This document shows, in pieces, positions 11,785 to 25,095 of a stretch of DNA of 64,000 nucleotides. The translations under genes were made by a program, and so were the position numbers. The DNA comes from Selaginella moellendorffii. Taxonomy: Eukaryota > Streptophyta > Lycopodiopsida > Selaginellales > Selaginellaceae. The notes under the pieces were generated by a model, which saw only the letters and a list, made by a program, of their open reading frames with translations, had not been told where the DNA came from and did not search any database. The stretch lies in NCBI RefSeq assembly GCF_000143415.4, contig NW_003314350.1:248001-312000 (forward strand). Direction: 5' to 3'. Position 1 is the first letter of the stretch; each line of letters starts with the position of its first letter.

Positions 11785-13284
11785 ATGGGGCCTCAGCACG
11801 GCCCATGCCCACCATCAGGTGCGAACTGCCAAACTTTCCTTGGAGTCCAGCGCCGCACTCGCTGGCCAATCAGGATACCCGACTACAACTTGAGCTCTCC
11901 CACTGAGATGGCTTTGAAAGCTCGGCATCCCCCATGCCTGTTCAAGGCAACAGACTCTAAACACACGAACAAAACTCACCTTGGCACGTTGAAGGCAAAA
12001 GACTTTAAACACACGACAAAAACTCACCTTGGAGCAGTAGTACAACCGGCCAACAGGGTGCAACCCATCCGGAATCGTAAGGTCCTTCGATAACAAGGAT
12101 GCTCTCCAGGCTGCAAACTTATCCCGAACCTCCTGCTTGGTGAAGGCCTCTTCCGATATCGGCTCTCTGGGTGAGTCAGGGAACGAATGCAGGGAAGCTT
12201 CAACCAGCTGGTTTCCCTTGACCTGCACATATCCATCGATCTCAGAAATGGCATATCGCCATTCCCTCATGTCCATGGCGTACAGAAAACAAACAGAAAT
12301 TGATTTCAAAACACGAAACTAGAAACTGGTACATACATGAAGATATGTTGGAGGTCTTGCTTGCTTCCCTAAGCTGGCAGTGATCCACGTACATGAAAAC
12401 CTGTACCAGATCTTAGCGCAGATTTCAGATACTAACCAGCTTTACATACCTGTAGCAGATCGCGGTGCTTCACATCAATTCCCAATCTTAGTGTACGCAC
12501 ATCCAGGATCGAGGTGGTGAACGCTAGAATGCCTGAATGCCAATCAAGCTCGGCCTGTTCCTCCTCAGAGGAGGTGACATCGTTAGTAGGTTGATCAATG
12601 CCATCATGTGGAAACTCCAGGTCCAGAAAAACGGCCTCCTCATCCTGTGCCTCCTCATCCTCCTCCAACTCTAAGCCCATTTCTAACTGGAACTCCCCCC
12701 ACTCTGGTTCCTGCTCATCGTGTTTACACTCTGCCTTGTACAGCATGAAAAGGGCAAATGAACACAAGAGCCTAGAGAAAATGCTTGCCGGCCCTTGTCT
12801 TGGAAAACCAATGTGGCGTACACATCTTTAACCTCCAACTACACGCACGGCGCTCTCCCTCCTGGAAACATCTTTCGATTATACCTGGAATGTCGAGAAA
12901 CTTAGACACAAGACAAGGTCGAGAATCCTTACCGATCATAGGGAGGCGTGGCATCTGGTATCTGTTCGATCAGCCCGTACCATTGCTCTTCAGTAATCTT
13001 GCTAGGTGACAGTTGGAATAGTGGTGCTTCTTGCTGTAGCGCTGCGAGTTGTGCTGTGGGAGCAACTCCTTGAGCAGAGCCCTAATGTGTTCCAAAGACG
13101 AACCAAAACCTGCATCCCTGTTTCTTATGAGCTGCCCCCCTCCACCTCTTCTGACTTTGGTGCCTCTCTTTTGGTGATGACGGCATTGCCGTATATGATC
13201 GCGGTCACGGACTTGCCCCGAGGATGGGTGATTCCACCTCGATTTTCGATCTGACATTGCTTGCCACAATCTACATGGAATCAA
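11785..13284 (-). pseudogene. Gene B, U2 copy (unknown function, frame broken)
   Basis: It has the same exon set as the U1 copy. The acidic exon is longest here: the reading frame 12767-12432 runs FALFMLYKAECKHDEQEPEW into the Glu-rich stretch. The 5' part carries the shared 16-nt deletion and has lost a further short stretch near 12,980. The 3' side (12,000-12,060) has a duplicated block of about 50 bp with two CTCACCTTGG splice-donor-like sites on the minus strand. Confidence 0.45.
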
Positions 13285-15191
13285 GGAGTTTGAAACAATG
13301 CTTCAGCAAACTCTTAAGCTTTTGAAGTTTAGACAAAGTCCATCGAGCTCAAAGAACCTAGACATGAAAGGTTCTTGGAAGGATAGTGAGAACTTGGATC
13401 ACTGTCACAATCTTGCAATCCTTTGAGACTGCCCAGATGTTCGTTTGGGCAGCTCACAGTGTGGAATAAGTCCAGCTCGTCAGCCAGAGCAACTACCAAA
13501 CAAGATGGTATTTGAGTGGTCCCAAGGAGACTTGGAACAAGATCTTTCCTAGGAAGTGGTAGACATCCCTAGATTGCAGGAGCTGTGCTGCTACTTTATG
13601 CAAGCTTGTACCCTAGAAAGGTGTAATGAACAAACTTAGTATATCTAATATGTGCAATGCTTCCTTGATATCTTGCTAACACAGTTAGGTTGCTCTTTGC
13701 TTGTGAATGGCAGCTTCACAATGCAAAACAAGCACATGCACATGGCCCAGCCTCACAACACTGCAGATGCTAATGTGGAATCTCACTCACAGGAATGTAG
13801 AATCCCCAAGGGTGGGGTGGGGTGAGGCTCAGCCTAACCATCACTCCCATTGCTTCCCACTTTTATTCTTTAACTCTGAGATTCTCGGGATCTCAAGAAA
13901 TGATCTTGTCCTCATCCTCAAACACCATAAGTAGTTTGCAATGGTGGCAGCCTCCTTGCTTGGGCATAAGTGGCATGAGTTACAAGGAAACATACACTTC
14001 TACAGTTTTCTTATTGGTAACTTTAGCTTTAAAAGGGGACTCTGTTTGAGATCTGTGACTCACAAAATAATCTTTATAGATACAAATTTTCAAACATACA
14101 TCTTGCAATATAATTGAATTAGTACTTGCCCAGCAAATGTTGGATGAATATAAAAATAAATTTTATGAGCGAATGTGATAATCAGGTGTTGACTGTCCAA
14201 GTCTTGAAGAATGTTGTAAGGCTGTGTTTCTAAATTCAGCACGTGTTTCCACTTTTTATGTAACAGCTTAGCCAGAGTAGTTATTTTGGGATCAGGGATT
14301 GGTTTATCTTGGTTAATTGTAGTTGAAGGATCTAATCTTGGCTGCTTGCTCTCTCTTTTCTCCTTGCGGTTCTTTATACTGATGCTACTGTGCCCGTGTC
14401 ATAACTCTAGATTCTAGTGCAGCTTGTTGGATGAAAATTGCATTGCTTTCTACTTGGCTTAAGCTTGTGCAAGCAATTGTCCTGCTTGTGGAAGCCTTAT
14501 GTCTGACAGATGCCACATATAGGCTGGTATTTAATCTGTTTCCTTGGATGCTGGCTCATAGCTCATTGTCTAAACTGGAGGAGAAAAAATGGGTGTTGAA
14601 AGAAAACTGGTGCTCAAGCCGAAGATGGTGGTGATGATGGCAAGGTTTTGATGTAACTTGCATGGATTGCCAGATTTCCTGGCTTGCAAAAATAATCTTC
14701 CTAGTGATGATTAATTTGCCGACAATACTAGCACTTGTCTCAATTCATCACTGGTTGTGGACACTTATTTGGGTAGTGTCTGTAATTGTTGCATCACATA
14801 CACTAGATGTTTTTTCGCTACTGTATGGCCTACTTTGTGCCCCTCGAACCCAATTCAATTGCAAGTCACTATAGTTGTTGCTAGATTTAGACCTACACTC
14901 ATTAAAGCTTGCCATTGTTGTTGTTGCTGGCAGCTATAGTCCATCATCCCAAGGCCTATTCCAAATATTGTTCCAAATACTAACAATGAGACAAGGAAAG
15001 AGAACACATAGAGAGAAAGGAAGGAGTTGTACTAGCTGGTCTTTGCTAACCATTTGCTACCTTATGGCTGGAATATCTCTATGTGCCATTATTAGTTCCT
15101 ATTGACCAACTCCAAAGCTTTCTACTAGCTACACATACATATTTTATATTATAACACAATACATTTGCATTTTTATTTATTTTTGTTTTTT
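13285..15191. other. Array spacer, U2
   Basis: It is collinear with 5,011-6,932, with small indels. I see no supportable gene. Confidence 0.4.
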
Positions 15192-15481
15192 TTGGTTTGC
15201 TTAAGCAAATTTGTAGAGGAACTGGGATGGTAGTGAATATACCTAGAATATGCTTGAATATTCTACCATCTAGCAGTTATTATTCATTTAGATTAATCTT
15301 GTATTTATTATTTATAAACATGTTTATAATTTATAAACTTGCTTAAACACTTTCTAGTATATTCTTTTTTATTCTACCATCTAATAGTTGATATGAAATA
15401 AGATTAATCTTGTGTTTATAAATTATAAACTTTTATTTGATCAATTAAATTAATAGGTAACACTACTATTAAGAAAACCAA
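15192..15481. mobile_element. MITE with 13-bp terminal inverted repeats (U2)
   Basis: It has the same ends and interior as the U1 copy. It keeps a short segment (GGGATGGTAGTGAATATACC) that U1 has lost, so U1 carries a secondary deletion. Confidence 0.7.
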
Positions 15482-15539
15482 GCATTGATACATGAAACGC
15501 ATAGAAAGGTTTTTTTTCTAATAACTGATTTTCATGTAT

Positions 15540-16828
15540 TTACCTCGATTTGAAGGCCATAACTTTAGAGATCCCATTTACAGTGGCTGACAAAAGAAAG
15601 ATGCCTTCTGGATAAGGATTGTCTTTATAGAGTTTGATGGCCATAGATAAATCAGTTGAAGTAAACATTTGAAGAAAGGTGATGGCCATCAAGCCATATA
15701 CACGGTCAATGAGAGCATCATCCATTGTTACGTGCTGTGCTGTTGCTATAAGTGGATATTAACCGGGCATATACACATATAACTATGAAAAAGGATGGTC
15801 ATTGTTGCACTTGATGCAGTGTCCAATCTGCAAGTTAATCCTAGATAGCCAAAATTTGTGGCAAACACACCAGCCAAAGGACATAGAGATAGGCAAAAGG
15901 AATTAAGCATCCCTTTATCTTAAATGAATAAATATAAGCCATTGAACAAATAAATATGACATACATGCCCCATCAAAGTCTCTTCGATACATAGAAGTTA
16001 TGGATTTCAAGTGGTCATGAATTGCATTCCATGGTGCTAGTCCAGGCACATTGTAAACTATAGTTGGAGGTCCAATCTTGGAAACATTATGATCACTTGT
16101 TCCTTCAATGTTGTGAAATATTTTGAGTGGCATTTGACATCCAAACCATTCTGATTTGACTTTATGATACACGAAAGACATACATGCTGCAACTTGAACC
16201 AAAGTATGGTAGTTATTATTAACAGCTGTATTGAAAGCTCAAGCATACCTTGTAAATATACTCAAAGTCGTAAGCATGTTTGTGCTCTGCTCATTTAGGT
16301 CAACTGAGGAAGTATGCTGCAGCAGTGCAAAATGCTGATCATGTGGCTTCTAGCATGAAATCATGCAAAAGAACCAAGTTGGATATAGGAATTATATCAA
16401 GCATAGGTGGCCTCAGTGGTGGGAACTCACAGACCAGGGAGGAAACAATAATATCAATAAAGGAATAGACCACCAAACATATCAGCAACATGTTGAGAAA
16501 GAAAATCTGTAGTAATATGAACAATATCATTGAAGTCGACATTGGGGAAGGTGGTAGAGCTAGTTCTCCACAAGCTGTTGCAGAAGCCATCATAAGTTCC
16601 ATAGCGAGATAGGGTGTATAGTAGCAATGGCTGAGCTCCAGATAGCAGTTGCAAGTCAGCAATTTGATCCACTAAGGAGTGGCCACTGGCTTTGAAAATG
16701 CTACTTGTAATAGAACACCACAGATTATCTTGTGATATGTCACTAATGTGACCCTTTGCTGTGTCAAAAAATAGTAAGAAAATATCACCCAAAAAATGTT
16801 TTTTTGCATAATGGTAGCATTGAATCAA
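15540..16828 (-). pseudogene. Gene C, U2 copy (unknown function)
   Basis: It has the same four segments as U1, with few substitutions. The first segment is shortened at its 5' end by loss of about 12 bp near 16,830, so the methionine used in U1 and U3 is displaced. Confidence 0.35.
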
Positions 16829-17464
16829 AAGTAATCCACATGTAGTTTCGTTGTTAAAAGAATGTTGTAAGAAACCATGTTAAGAGAAAATCATGTACCC
16901 ATTAAAATAGATGCCATCACAGTGATAGGTGTTGCATGGTTGGCATGAACTGGAACAATGTTAGTATTAGCCAACCCTCCTGCAAGAGTGTTAGATCATG
17001 CTATATCAGTTAAAAAGAGACAAACAAAACTTAATAAACATACCACTAATGTCAAGTATGCTATTAGAAGTTTTGCCAACTAAAATGCAAATTAAAATAT
17101 CATTTGAAAGCAAAAGTGCAACATACCACTATTGTCAGGAGCACCACTTGAATTTATGTTAGATTTGATTAATCAAAAAAGCAAAAAATGTCGGTAATGC
17201 ATACTAGGAATGTTGTGGTGCTTGGTGACAATAGGTTTTGTTACAACACAGTTCACAGCTGCGTCATTATTATTCCAAAGCTCAGTGGTTGCTATAGCAT
17301 TCTTACAATGTTAAAGGAAAGTTTTGGTTATAATGGAAATTATACCTGTGTGTAAGTTCAAGAACTTGCTACATATGTCGTCAAGAGTTTGATCTCATGA
17401 ATGAGACTTGCTATTGTGAACCTCATGAACCTGTGATGTGCTAAAAATGTAGTCAATTACATCG

Positions 17465-17662
17465 TCACTTGAAAACAACACTATACTTTCCATTCTTGGT
17501 GACAGACAAAAACAAAGAAGAACATTTGGAATGTTGAAAGCCTAAGAAACATATGGTAAATGAGCCCAATGCATGTACTAATATTGACACGTTGCATGGA
17601 GGCAACCACTGCTGTTGCAGAAGAATGATCCAAAGAATCCAAAGAGTAGCAGCCTGATGCAT
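17465..17662 (-). pseudogene. Signal-peptide exon remnant (U2)
   Basis: It is nearly identical to the U1 remnant and likewise has no hydrolase exons. Confidence 0.5.
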
Positions 17663-18663
17663 CTCCTTAGTGCACTCACCGAGATTCTCACCAAATTGGA
17701 GAAGCTGAACAAGCTGCTACTTACCATTGAATCAAAGGGCAATTGCTACACCAAACATATATATTAAAAAAGAGATGTTGGAGCTGTCAACGTGGAAAGC
17801 AAGGGAGCAAACTGTAAGGCGTTTTCTATTATGACTTTCCGATTTATGATAAAATATGGCAATTCCAATTTATTAGAAAGAGTGTCAACCGTTTGTTCCT
17901 AGCTTAGGAAACCCCTAACCATGCGCTTGCCATGTTTGGGGACAACATTACTGTTGCAATTACTCTTAACCAAGCTTGTGCTGTTAAGCTTCAAGAGACC
18001 CTCGTGGTAGTACAGTTACCCAGGTCAACAGCCTCCTTGATGGGCGGCCAGGCCTGAATCGAGCTTCACCCTTGAGCAGCCCACTCCATGGATCTAGCTG
18101 CCAGTGATGTCATCCATCCAGCATGGCCGTTCCAAGAGCTTTATACCAAATGCATAGAAGTTGATCTATAATAACCATGACTTTAAATTGAAAAATAAAT
18201 AATATAAAAGAAAATAAACTTGACCATATACCTTTTAGAAAATTCTAGATTATTCATTACAATAAAAACACATAATTTATTTAAATCTCTTATAAATATG
18301 AATAAACCGAGAAACGATATTGTATTATTGAAATTATGCTAGATTAAACTGTATACTAGTTTAAGAGAAACAACCAAAAAACTTTGGTAAATAACGAATA
18401 TACTAATTTAAATATAGTTTATCTCTGGTTTCTACTGCATTTTTGTGAAATCTGTAATTAAGGAACCAGAATCCTGTTCTAAACGTGAAACGTTCAAGTT
18501 GGTAGGACCGATAAATTGCATGGACCAGATAACTGTATGGAAAACGTGCACCGTATAAAACGACAAGATTTCTCTCCAAGTATGTGGCTATGTGTGTAAC
18601 GTACAGAATACGGATCACACGGAAATAAAAAACGTGAAATGTGATCTCTAATAGCTCTGATAG

Positions 18664-18670
18664 TATAAAA
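18664..18670 (+). promoter_or_regulatory. TATA box of oxygenase copy 3
   Basis: TATAAAA lies in the conserved promoter, with the same distance to the start codon at 18770 as in the other copies. Confidence 0.7.
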
Positions 18671-18769
18671 GACCCTTCTCCAGCCTCTGTTTCCTCAACC
18701 CACAGAGGAGTAGAAAACATTCTCCAATCAAGTTGATCAGATCGATCAAACAGTTTTCACCATTTCGAA

Positions 18770-19813
18770 ATGGCTGCAATCGTGTTGATGATTGCGTTTC
18801 TCGTGATGGCTGCAGCATGGAAGATGGTGTGTATCCGCAAGAGAGAAGAGAGGGCACGATTTCTAGCGTCGCTCCACCCCGTGAGAGACGCATACAAGAT
18901 CTTGTGGTACATGTACTCGGTGGAATTCCCCTTCCTCTCGCAAAAGGCGCTCGAGTTTGGCACAATCCGCACGCTCGGCATCCCGGGGATCACAAATCTG
19001 CTCTTCAAGACCAAGTACGGCCTCAAGGATCCGCAGAAGCGCGCCGCCGAGACCAACATTCTGGTGAGCGAGATGATCCACCACCACGTCGACAGCGATC
19101 GCGGCTCATACGCGGTGAGGAGATTGAATGGAATCCACAACAAATTCAAGATCCCAAACGACCAATTCGCCTACGTCCTCTGCCTCAACGTGGTCAGCCC
19201 CATTGATTTCTCCGAGAGATTTGGATTCCGCAAGTGGACCGACAGCGAGAAGGAGGCCGCGTATGTTGTGTGGCACGACGTGGGCGTGAGGATGGGCATC
19301 ACAACCATCCCAGATGGCATTCCAGAGATGCGGGAGTACATTCGCGATTACGAGGCCAAGAACGCCATCTTCACGGACAAGAACAAGAGCATCGTCCAGG
19401 ATCTCAAGCATCTGGTGCTGGATGCATTTCCTCGCCCCGTGCAGCCGCTGGTCGAGACTGGGATCTGTGCACTCATCGATCCCACAATCAGGAGCGCTGT
19501 TGGATTGGAAAAGCCTCCAGCAATTGTGGAGTGGATCATCTTGGGTGCGTTCAAGCTGCTGGCCGGGAGCTTCGTGTCCGCGTTCTTGCCTCCCAGACGT
19601 GTGGAGGATGCAAAGCGCAGCATTGAGGTGGACTGGTGTCCTAATCCCGCTGCCAATCCGGAAGAGTACCGGCAGCTCAACGTGAATGTGTATCGGCCAC
19701 CGGCATTTGAGAAGGGATACAAGCTGGCGGAGCTGGGAGCGCTGAAATCAGGCAAGCTTGGACCATACTACGATGGAGGCTTGCGCTGCCCCTTCCGGCA
19801 AATGCACGCATAG
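18770..19813 (+). CDS. mpaB/rubber-oxygenase-family protein (PF09995), copy 3
   Basis: This is an intact 347-codon paralogue. Changes from copy 1 are His42Tyr, Asn159Ser, Ser183Gly and Gly283Arg, plus two silent changes near codons 311-313 that it shares with copy 4. Asn159Ser lies in the conserved W-T-D-x-E-K stretch. It is the most diverged of the four intact copies at the protein level, but the family motif residues remain. Confidence 0.85.
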   Translation: MAAIVLMIAFLVMAAAWKMVCIRKREERARFLASLHPVRDAYKILWYMYSVEFPFLSQKALEFGTIRTLGIPGITNLLFKTKYGLKDPQKRAAETNILVSEMIHHHVDSDRGSYAVRRLNGIHNKFKIPNDQFAYVLCLNVVSPIDFSERFGFRKWTDSEKEAAYVVWHDVGVRMGITTIPDGIPEMREYIRDYEAKNAIFTDKNKSIVQDLKHLVLDAFPRPVQPLVETGICALIDPTIRSAVGLEKPPAIVEWIILGAFKLLAGSFVSAFLPPRRVEDAKRSIEVDWCPNPAANPEEYRQLNVNVYRPPAFEKGYKLAELGALKSGKLGPYYDGGLRCPFRQMHA

Positions 19814-20089
19814 AAATAGAACGGGCATAGGACATTCGTTCGGAGAACAAAGCATCATTTGAAAATGCGTTGTTTACGTGAATCTTTTTGTAATTTTTGC
19901 AGAACAATATGGGATCCAAACAATTTAGAAACACGCTTTGGCTAAAGACAATGATTCTAAGATATTACAGGTTGTAGTTAGAAGTCTAAGTTGACACGCT
20001 CACTTTACACCTAAGAGAAGGAAAAGCTTGTCAAGCGAAAGGAACAAAGGTCAAAAGCTTACCTCCACGAGAAAACCTCACGTTAATCC

Positions 20090-21606
20090 ATGGGGCCTCA
20101 GCACGGCGCATGCCCACCATCAGGTGCGAACTGCCAAACTTTCCTTGGAGTCCAGCGCCGCACTCGCTGGCCAATCAGGATACCCGAGTACAACTTGAGC
20201 TCTCCCACTGAGATGGCTGCAAAGCCGCTTTCAAAGCTCGGCATCCCCTGTTCAAGGCAACAGACTCTAAACACACGAACAAAACTCACCTTGGCACCAT
20301 GCCTGTTCAAGGCAAAAGACTTTAAACACACAACAAAAACTCACCTTGGAGCAGTAGTACAACCGGCCAACAAGGTGCAACCCATCCGGAATCGTAAGGT
20401 CCTTCGATAACAAGGATGCTCTCCAGGCTGCAAACTTATCCCGAACCTCCTGCTTGGTGAAGGCCTCTTCCGATATCCGCTCTCTGGGTGAGTCAGGGAG
20501 CGAATGCAGAGAAGCTTCAACCAGCTGGTTTCCTTTGACCTGCACATATCCATCGATCTCAGAAATGGCATATCGCCATTCCCTCATGTCCATGGCATAC
20601 AGAAAACAAACAGAAATTGATTTCAAAACACGAAACTAGAAACTGGTACATACATGAAGATATGTTGGAGGTCTTGCTTGCTTCCCTAAGCTGGCAGTGA
20701 TCCACGTACATGAAAACCTGTACCAGATCTTAACGCAGATTTCAGATACTAACCAGCTTTACATAGCAGGTCGCGGTGCTTCACATCAGTTCCCAATTTT
20801 AGTGTACGCACATCCAGGATCGGAATGCCAATCAAGCCCTCCTCAGAGGAGGTGACATCGTTAGTAGGTTGATCAATGCCATCATGTGGAAACTCCAGGT
20901 CCAGAAAAACGGCCTCCTCATCCTGTGCCTCCTCATCCTCCTCCAACTCTAAGCCCATTTCTAACTGGAACTGCCGCCACTCTGGTTCTTGCTCATCGTG
21001 CTTACACTCTGCCTTGTACAGCATGAAAAGGGCAAATGAACACAAGAGCCTAGAGAAAATGCTTGCTGGCCCTTGTCTTGGAAAACCAATGTGGTATACA
21101 CATCTTTAACCTCCAACTACACGCACGGCGCTCTCCCTTCCTGGAAACATCTTTCGATTATACCTGGAATGTCGACACAAGACGAGGTCAAGAATCCTTA
21201 CCGATCATAGGGAGGCGTGGCATCTGGGATCTGTTCGATCAGCCCGTACCTCTTCTTAAATTGCTCTTCAGTGATCTTGCTAGGTGACACTTGGAATAGT
21301 GGTGCTTCTTGCTGTAGCGCTGCGAGTTGTGCTGTGGGAGCAAGTCCTTGAGCAGAGCCCTAAGGTGTTCCAAAGACGAACCAAAACCTGCATCCCTCTG
21401 TTTCTTATGAGCTGCCCCCCTCCACCTCTTCTGACTTTGGTGCCTCTCTTTTGGTGATGACGGCATTGCCGTATATGATCGAGGTCACGGACTTGCTCCG
21501 AGGATGGGTGATTCCACCTCGATTTTCGATCTGACATTGCTTGCCTGGAATCAAGGAGTTTGAAACAATGCTTTAGCAAACTCTTAAGCTTTTGAAGTTT
21601 AGACAA
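20090..21606 (-). pseudogene. Gene B, U3 copy (unknown function, frame broken)
   Basis: It has the same exon set. Additional lesions are visible in the acidic exon: a deletion near 20,822-20,840 removes part of the segment that reads AELDWHSGILAFTTS in other units, and the junction near 20,765 lacks part of the donor sequence. The 5' part has the shared 16-nt deletion and a short loss near 21,545. Confidence 0.4.
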
Positions 21607-22274
21607 AGTCCATTGAGCTCATAGACATGAAAGGTTCTGGGAAGGATAGTGAGAACTTGGATCACTGTCACAATCCTTCAATCCTTTGAGACAGTGTGGA
21701 ATAAGTCAAATATTTGTCACCCAGCCCGTCACCCAGAGCAACTACCAAACAACAAAGAGTTTTGGAATAAGATCTTTCCTAGGAAGTGGTGGACATCCCT
21801 AGATTGCAAGAGTTGTGTTGCTGCTTTATGCAAGTTTGTACTACCCTAGAAGGGTGTAATGAATAAAATTAGTATATCTAACATGTGCAATGCTTCCCTG
21901 ATCTCTTGTTAATACAACCCGGTTGCTCTTTGCTTGCTAATGGCAGCCTCACAATGCAAAACAAGCACATGCACATGACCCAGCCTCACAACACACTGCA
22001 GATGCTGATGTGGAATTGCTTCCCACTTTTATTCTGTAGCTTTGAGATTCTTGGGATCTCAAGAAATGATCTTATCCTCATCCTCAAACACCATAAGTAA
22101 TTTGCAATGGTGGCAGCTTCCTTGCTTGGGCAAAAGTGGCATGAGTTACAAGGAAACATACACTTCTACAGTTTTCTTATTGGTAACCTTAGCTTTAAAA
22201 GGGGACTCTGTTTGAGATCTATGACTCACAAAATAATCTTTATTTTCAAACATACATCTTGCAATATAATTGAA

Positions 22275-22881
22275 TTAGTACTTGCCCAGCAAATGCTGGA
22301 TGAATATAAAAATAAATTTTATACACCTAAGTGAGAGCTGAGCAAATGTGATATTCAGGCGTTGGCTGTCCAAGTCTTGAAAAATGTTGTAGGGCTGTGT
22401 TTCTAGATTCAGCACATGTTTCCACTTTTTGTGTAAAAGCTTAGCCAAGGTAGTTATTTTGGCATTAGAGACTTGTTTATCTTGGTTAATTGTAGTGGGA
22501 GGATCTAATCTTGGCTGCTCACTCTCTCTTTTCTCCTTGCGGTTTTTTCTTGCAATTTTCTTTAGGTCTTCCTCCTCCTCAACATCATCAAGTACAGAGT
22601 TCTTCCTCCTCCTCAACATCATGAAATACAGAGTTCTCCATATGCTAATGCTGTTGTGCCCATGTCATAACTCTAGATTTTGGTGCAGCTTGTTGGATGA
22701 AAATTGCATTGCTTTCTGCTTGGCTTAAGCTTGTGCAGGCAATTGTCCTGCTTATGCAAGCCTTGTGTCTGATAGATTCCACATATAAGCTGGTACCTAA
22801 TCTGTTTCCTCGGATGCTGGCTTGTAGCTCATTGTCTGAACTGGAGGAGAAAATGGGTGTTGAAAGAAAATTGGTGCTCAA
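22275..22881 (-). other. Candidate Lys-rich and Ser-rich exons, U3 (unknown)
   Basis: Two minus-strand open segments are best preserved here: 22881-22645 (Ser-rich, with SSSSDNELQASIRGNRLG) and 22622-22275 (KKIARKNRKEKRESEQPRLD, then KITTLAKLLHKKWKHVLNLE). They lie in different frames and would need an intron between them. Their counterparts in U1 and U2 lack the Glu-rich insertion near 22,565-22,620, which includes a short tandem duplication of CCTCCTCCTCAACATCAT. They could be 3' exons of gene C. Confidence 0.3.
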
Positions 22882-23439
22882 GCCGAAGATGGCGGTGATG
22901 ACAGCAAGGTCTTGATGTAACTTGTAGAAGATCTCCTGGCTTGTAAAAATAATCTTCCCAGTGATGATTAGTTTGCCGACAATACTGGCACTTGTCTCAA
23001 TTCATCACTGGTTGTGGACACTCATTTGGGTAGTGTGTGTAATTGTTGCATCACACACACTAGATGTCTTTTTGCTACTGCACGGCCTACTTTGTGCCCC
23101 TCGGACCCAATTCAATTGCAAGTCACTATAGTTGTTGCTGGATTTGGACCTACACTCATTAAAGCTTGCCATTGTTGTTGTTACTGGCAGCTATAGTCCA
23201 TCATCCCAAGGCATATTCCAAATATTGTTCCAAATACTAACAATGAGACAAGGAGAGAGAACACATAGAGAGAAAGGAAGGAGTTGTACTAGCTGGTTTT
23301 TGCTAAACATTTGCTACCTTATGGCTGGAATATCTCTATGTGCCATTGTTAGTTACTGTTGACCAACTCCAAAGCTTTCTACTAGCTACACACACATTTT
23401 ATATTATAACACAACACAGTTGCATTTTTTTGTCTTTTT

Positions 23440-23713
23440 CTGGTTTGCTTAAGCAAATTTGCAGAGAACCTGGGATGGTAGTGAATATACCCAGAATATT
23501 CTTGGATATTCTAATAGTCTTAGATTAATCTTGTATTTATTATTTATAAACATGTTTATAATTTATAAACTTGCTTAAACACTTTCTAGTATATTCTTTT
23601 TTATTCTACCATCTAATAGTTGATATGAAATAAGATTAATCTTGTGTTTATAAATTATAAACTTTTATTTGATCAATTGAATTAATAGGTAACACTACTA
23701 TTAAGAAAACCAA
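23440..23713. mobile_element. MITE with 13-bp terminal inverted repeats (U3)
   Basis: It has the same family ends (TGGTTTGCTTAA...TTAAGAAAACCAA). It lacks part of the segment near 23,515 that reads ATCTAGCAGTTATTATTC in U2. Confidence 0.65.
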
Positions 23714-23771
23714 GCATTGCTACATGAAACGCATAGAAAGTTTTTTTTTCTAATAACTGATATTGATGTAT

Positions 23772-25095
23772 TTACCTCGGTTTGAAGGCCATAACTTTAG
23801 AGATCCCATTTACAGTGGCTGACAAAAGAAAGCGGCCTTCTGGATAAGGATTGTCTTTACAGAGTTCGATGGCCATAGATAAATCAGTTGAAGTAAACAT
23901 TTGAAGAAAGGTGATAGCCATCAAGCCATATACACGGTCAATGAGAGCATCATCCATTGTTACGTGCTGTGTTGAGTTGCTATAAGTAGATATCAACTGG
24001 CCATGTACACATATAACCATGAAAAAAGGATGGTCATTGTTTCACTAGATGCAGTGTCCAATCTGCAAGTTAATCCTAGATAGCTAAAATTTGTGGCAAA
24101 CACACCAGCCCAAGGACACAGAGATGTCTCGAGAGGCAAAAGGAATTAAGCATCCCTTTATCTTAAATGAATAAATATAAGCCATTGAACAAATAAATAT
24201 GACATACATACCCCATCAAAGTCTCTTCGATACATAGAATTTATGGATTTCAAGTGGTCATGAATTGCATTCCATGGTGCTAGTCCAGGCACATTGTAAA
24301 CTATAGTTGGAGGTCCAATCTTGGAAGTATTATGATCACTTGTTCCTTCGATGTTGTGAAATATTTTGAGTGGCATTTGACGTCCAAACCATTCTGATTT
24401 GACTTTATGATACACGAAAGACATACATGCTGCAACTTGAACTGGAGTATGGTAGTTATTATTAACAGCTGTATTGAAAGCTCAAGCATACCTTGTAAAT
24501 ATACTCAAAGTCGTAAGCATGTTTGTGCTCTGCTCATTTAGGTCAACTGAGGAAGTATGCTGCAGCAGTGCAAAATGCTGATCATGTGGCTTCTAGCATG
24601 AAATCATGCAAAAGAACCAAGTTGGATATAGGAATTATATCAAGCATAGGTGGCCTCAGTGGTGGGAACTCACAGACCAGGGAGGAAACAATAATATCAA
24701 TAAAGGAATAGACCACCAAACATATCAGCAACATGTTGAGAAAGAAAATCTGTAGTAATATGAACAATATCATTGAAGTCGACATTGGGGAAGGTGGTAG
24801 AGCTAGTTCTCCGCAAGCTGTTGCAGAAGCCATCATAAGTTCCATAGCGAGATAGGGTGTATAGTAGCAATGGCTGAGCTCCAGATAGCAGTTGCAAGTC
24901 AGCAATTTGATCCACTAAGGAGTGGCCACTGGCTTTGAAAATGCTACTTGTAATAGAACACCACAGATTATCTTGTGATATATCACTAATGTGACGCTTT
25001 GCTGTGTCAAAAAGTAGTAAGAAAATATCACCCAAAAAATGTTTTGTTACATAGTGGTAGCATTGAATCAAAAGTTGAAGTGAAGTAATCCACAT
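23772..25095 (-). pseudogene. Gene C, U3 copy (unknown function)
   Basis: It has the same segments as U1 (25095-24697, about 24,690-24,580, 24424-24210 and 24020-23772). The most 3' open segment extends further upstream here (82 codons) than in U1. Downstream of 25,095 this unit lacks about 115 bp present in U1 and U2. Confidence 0.35.
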
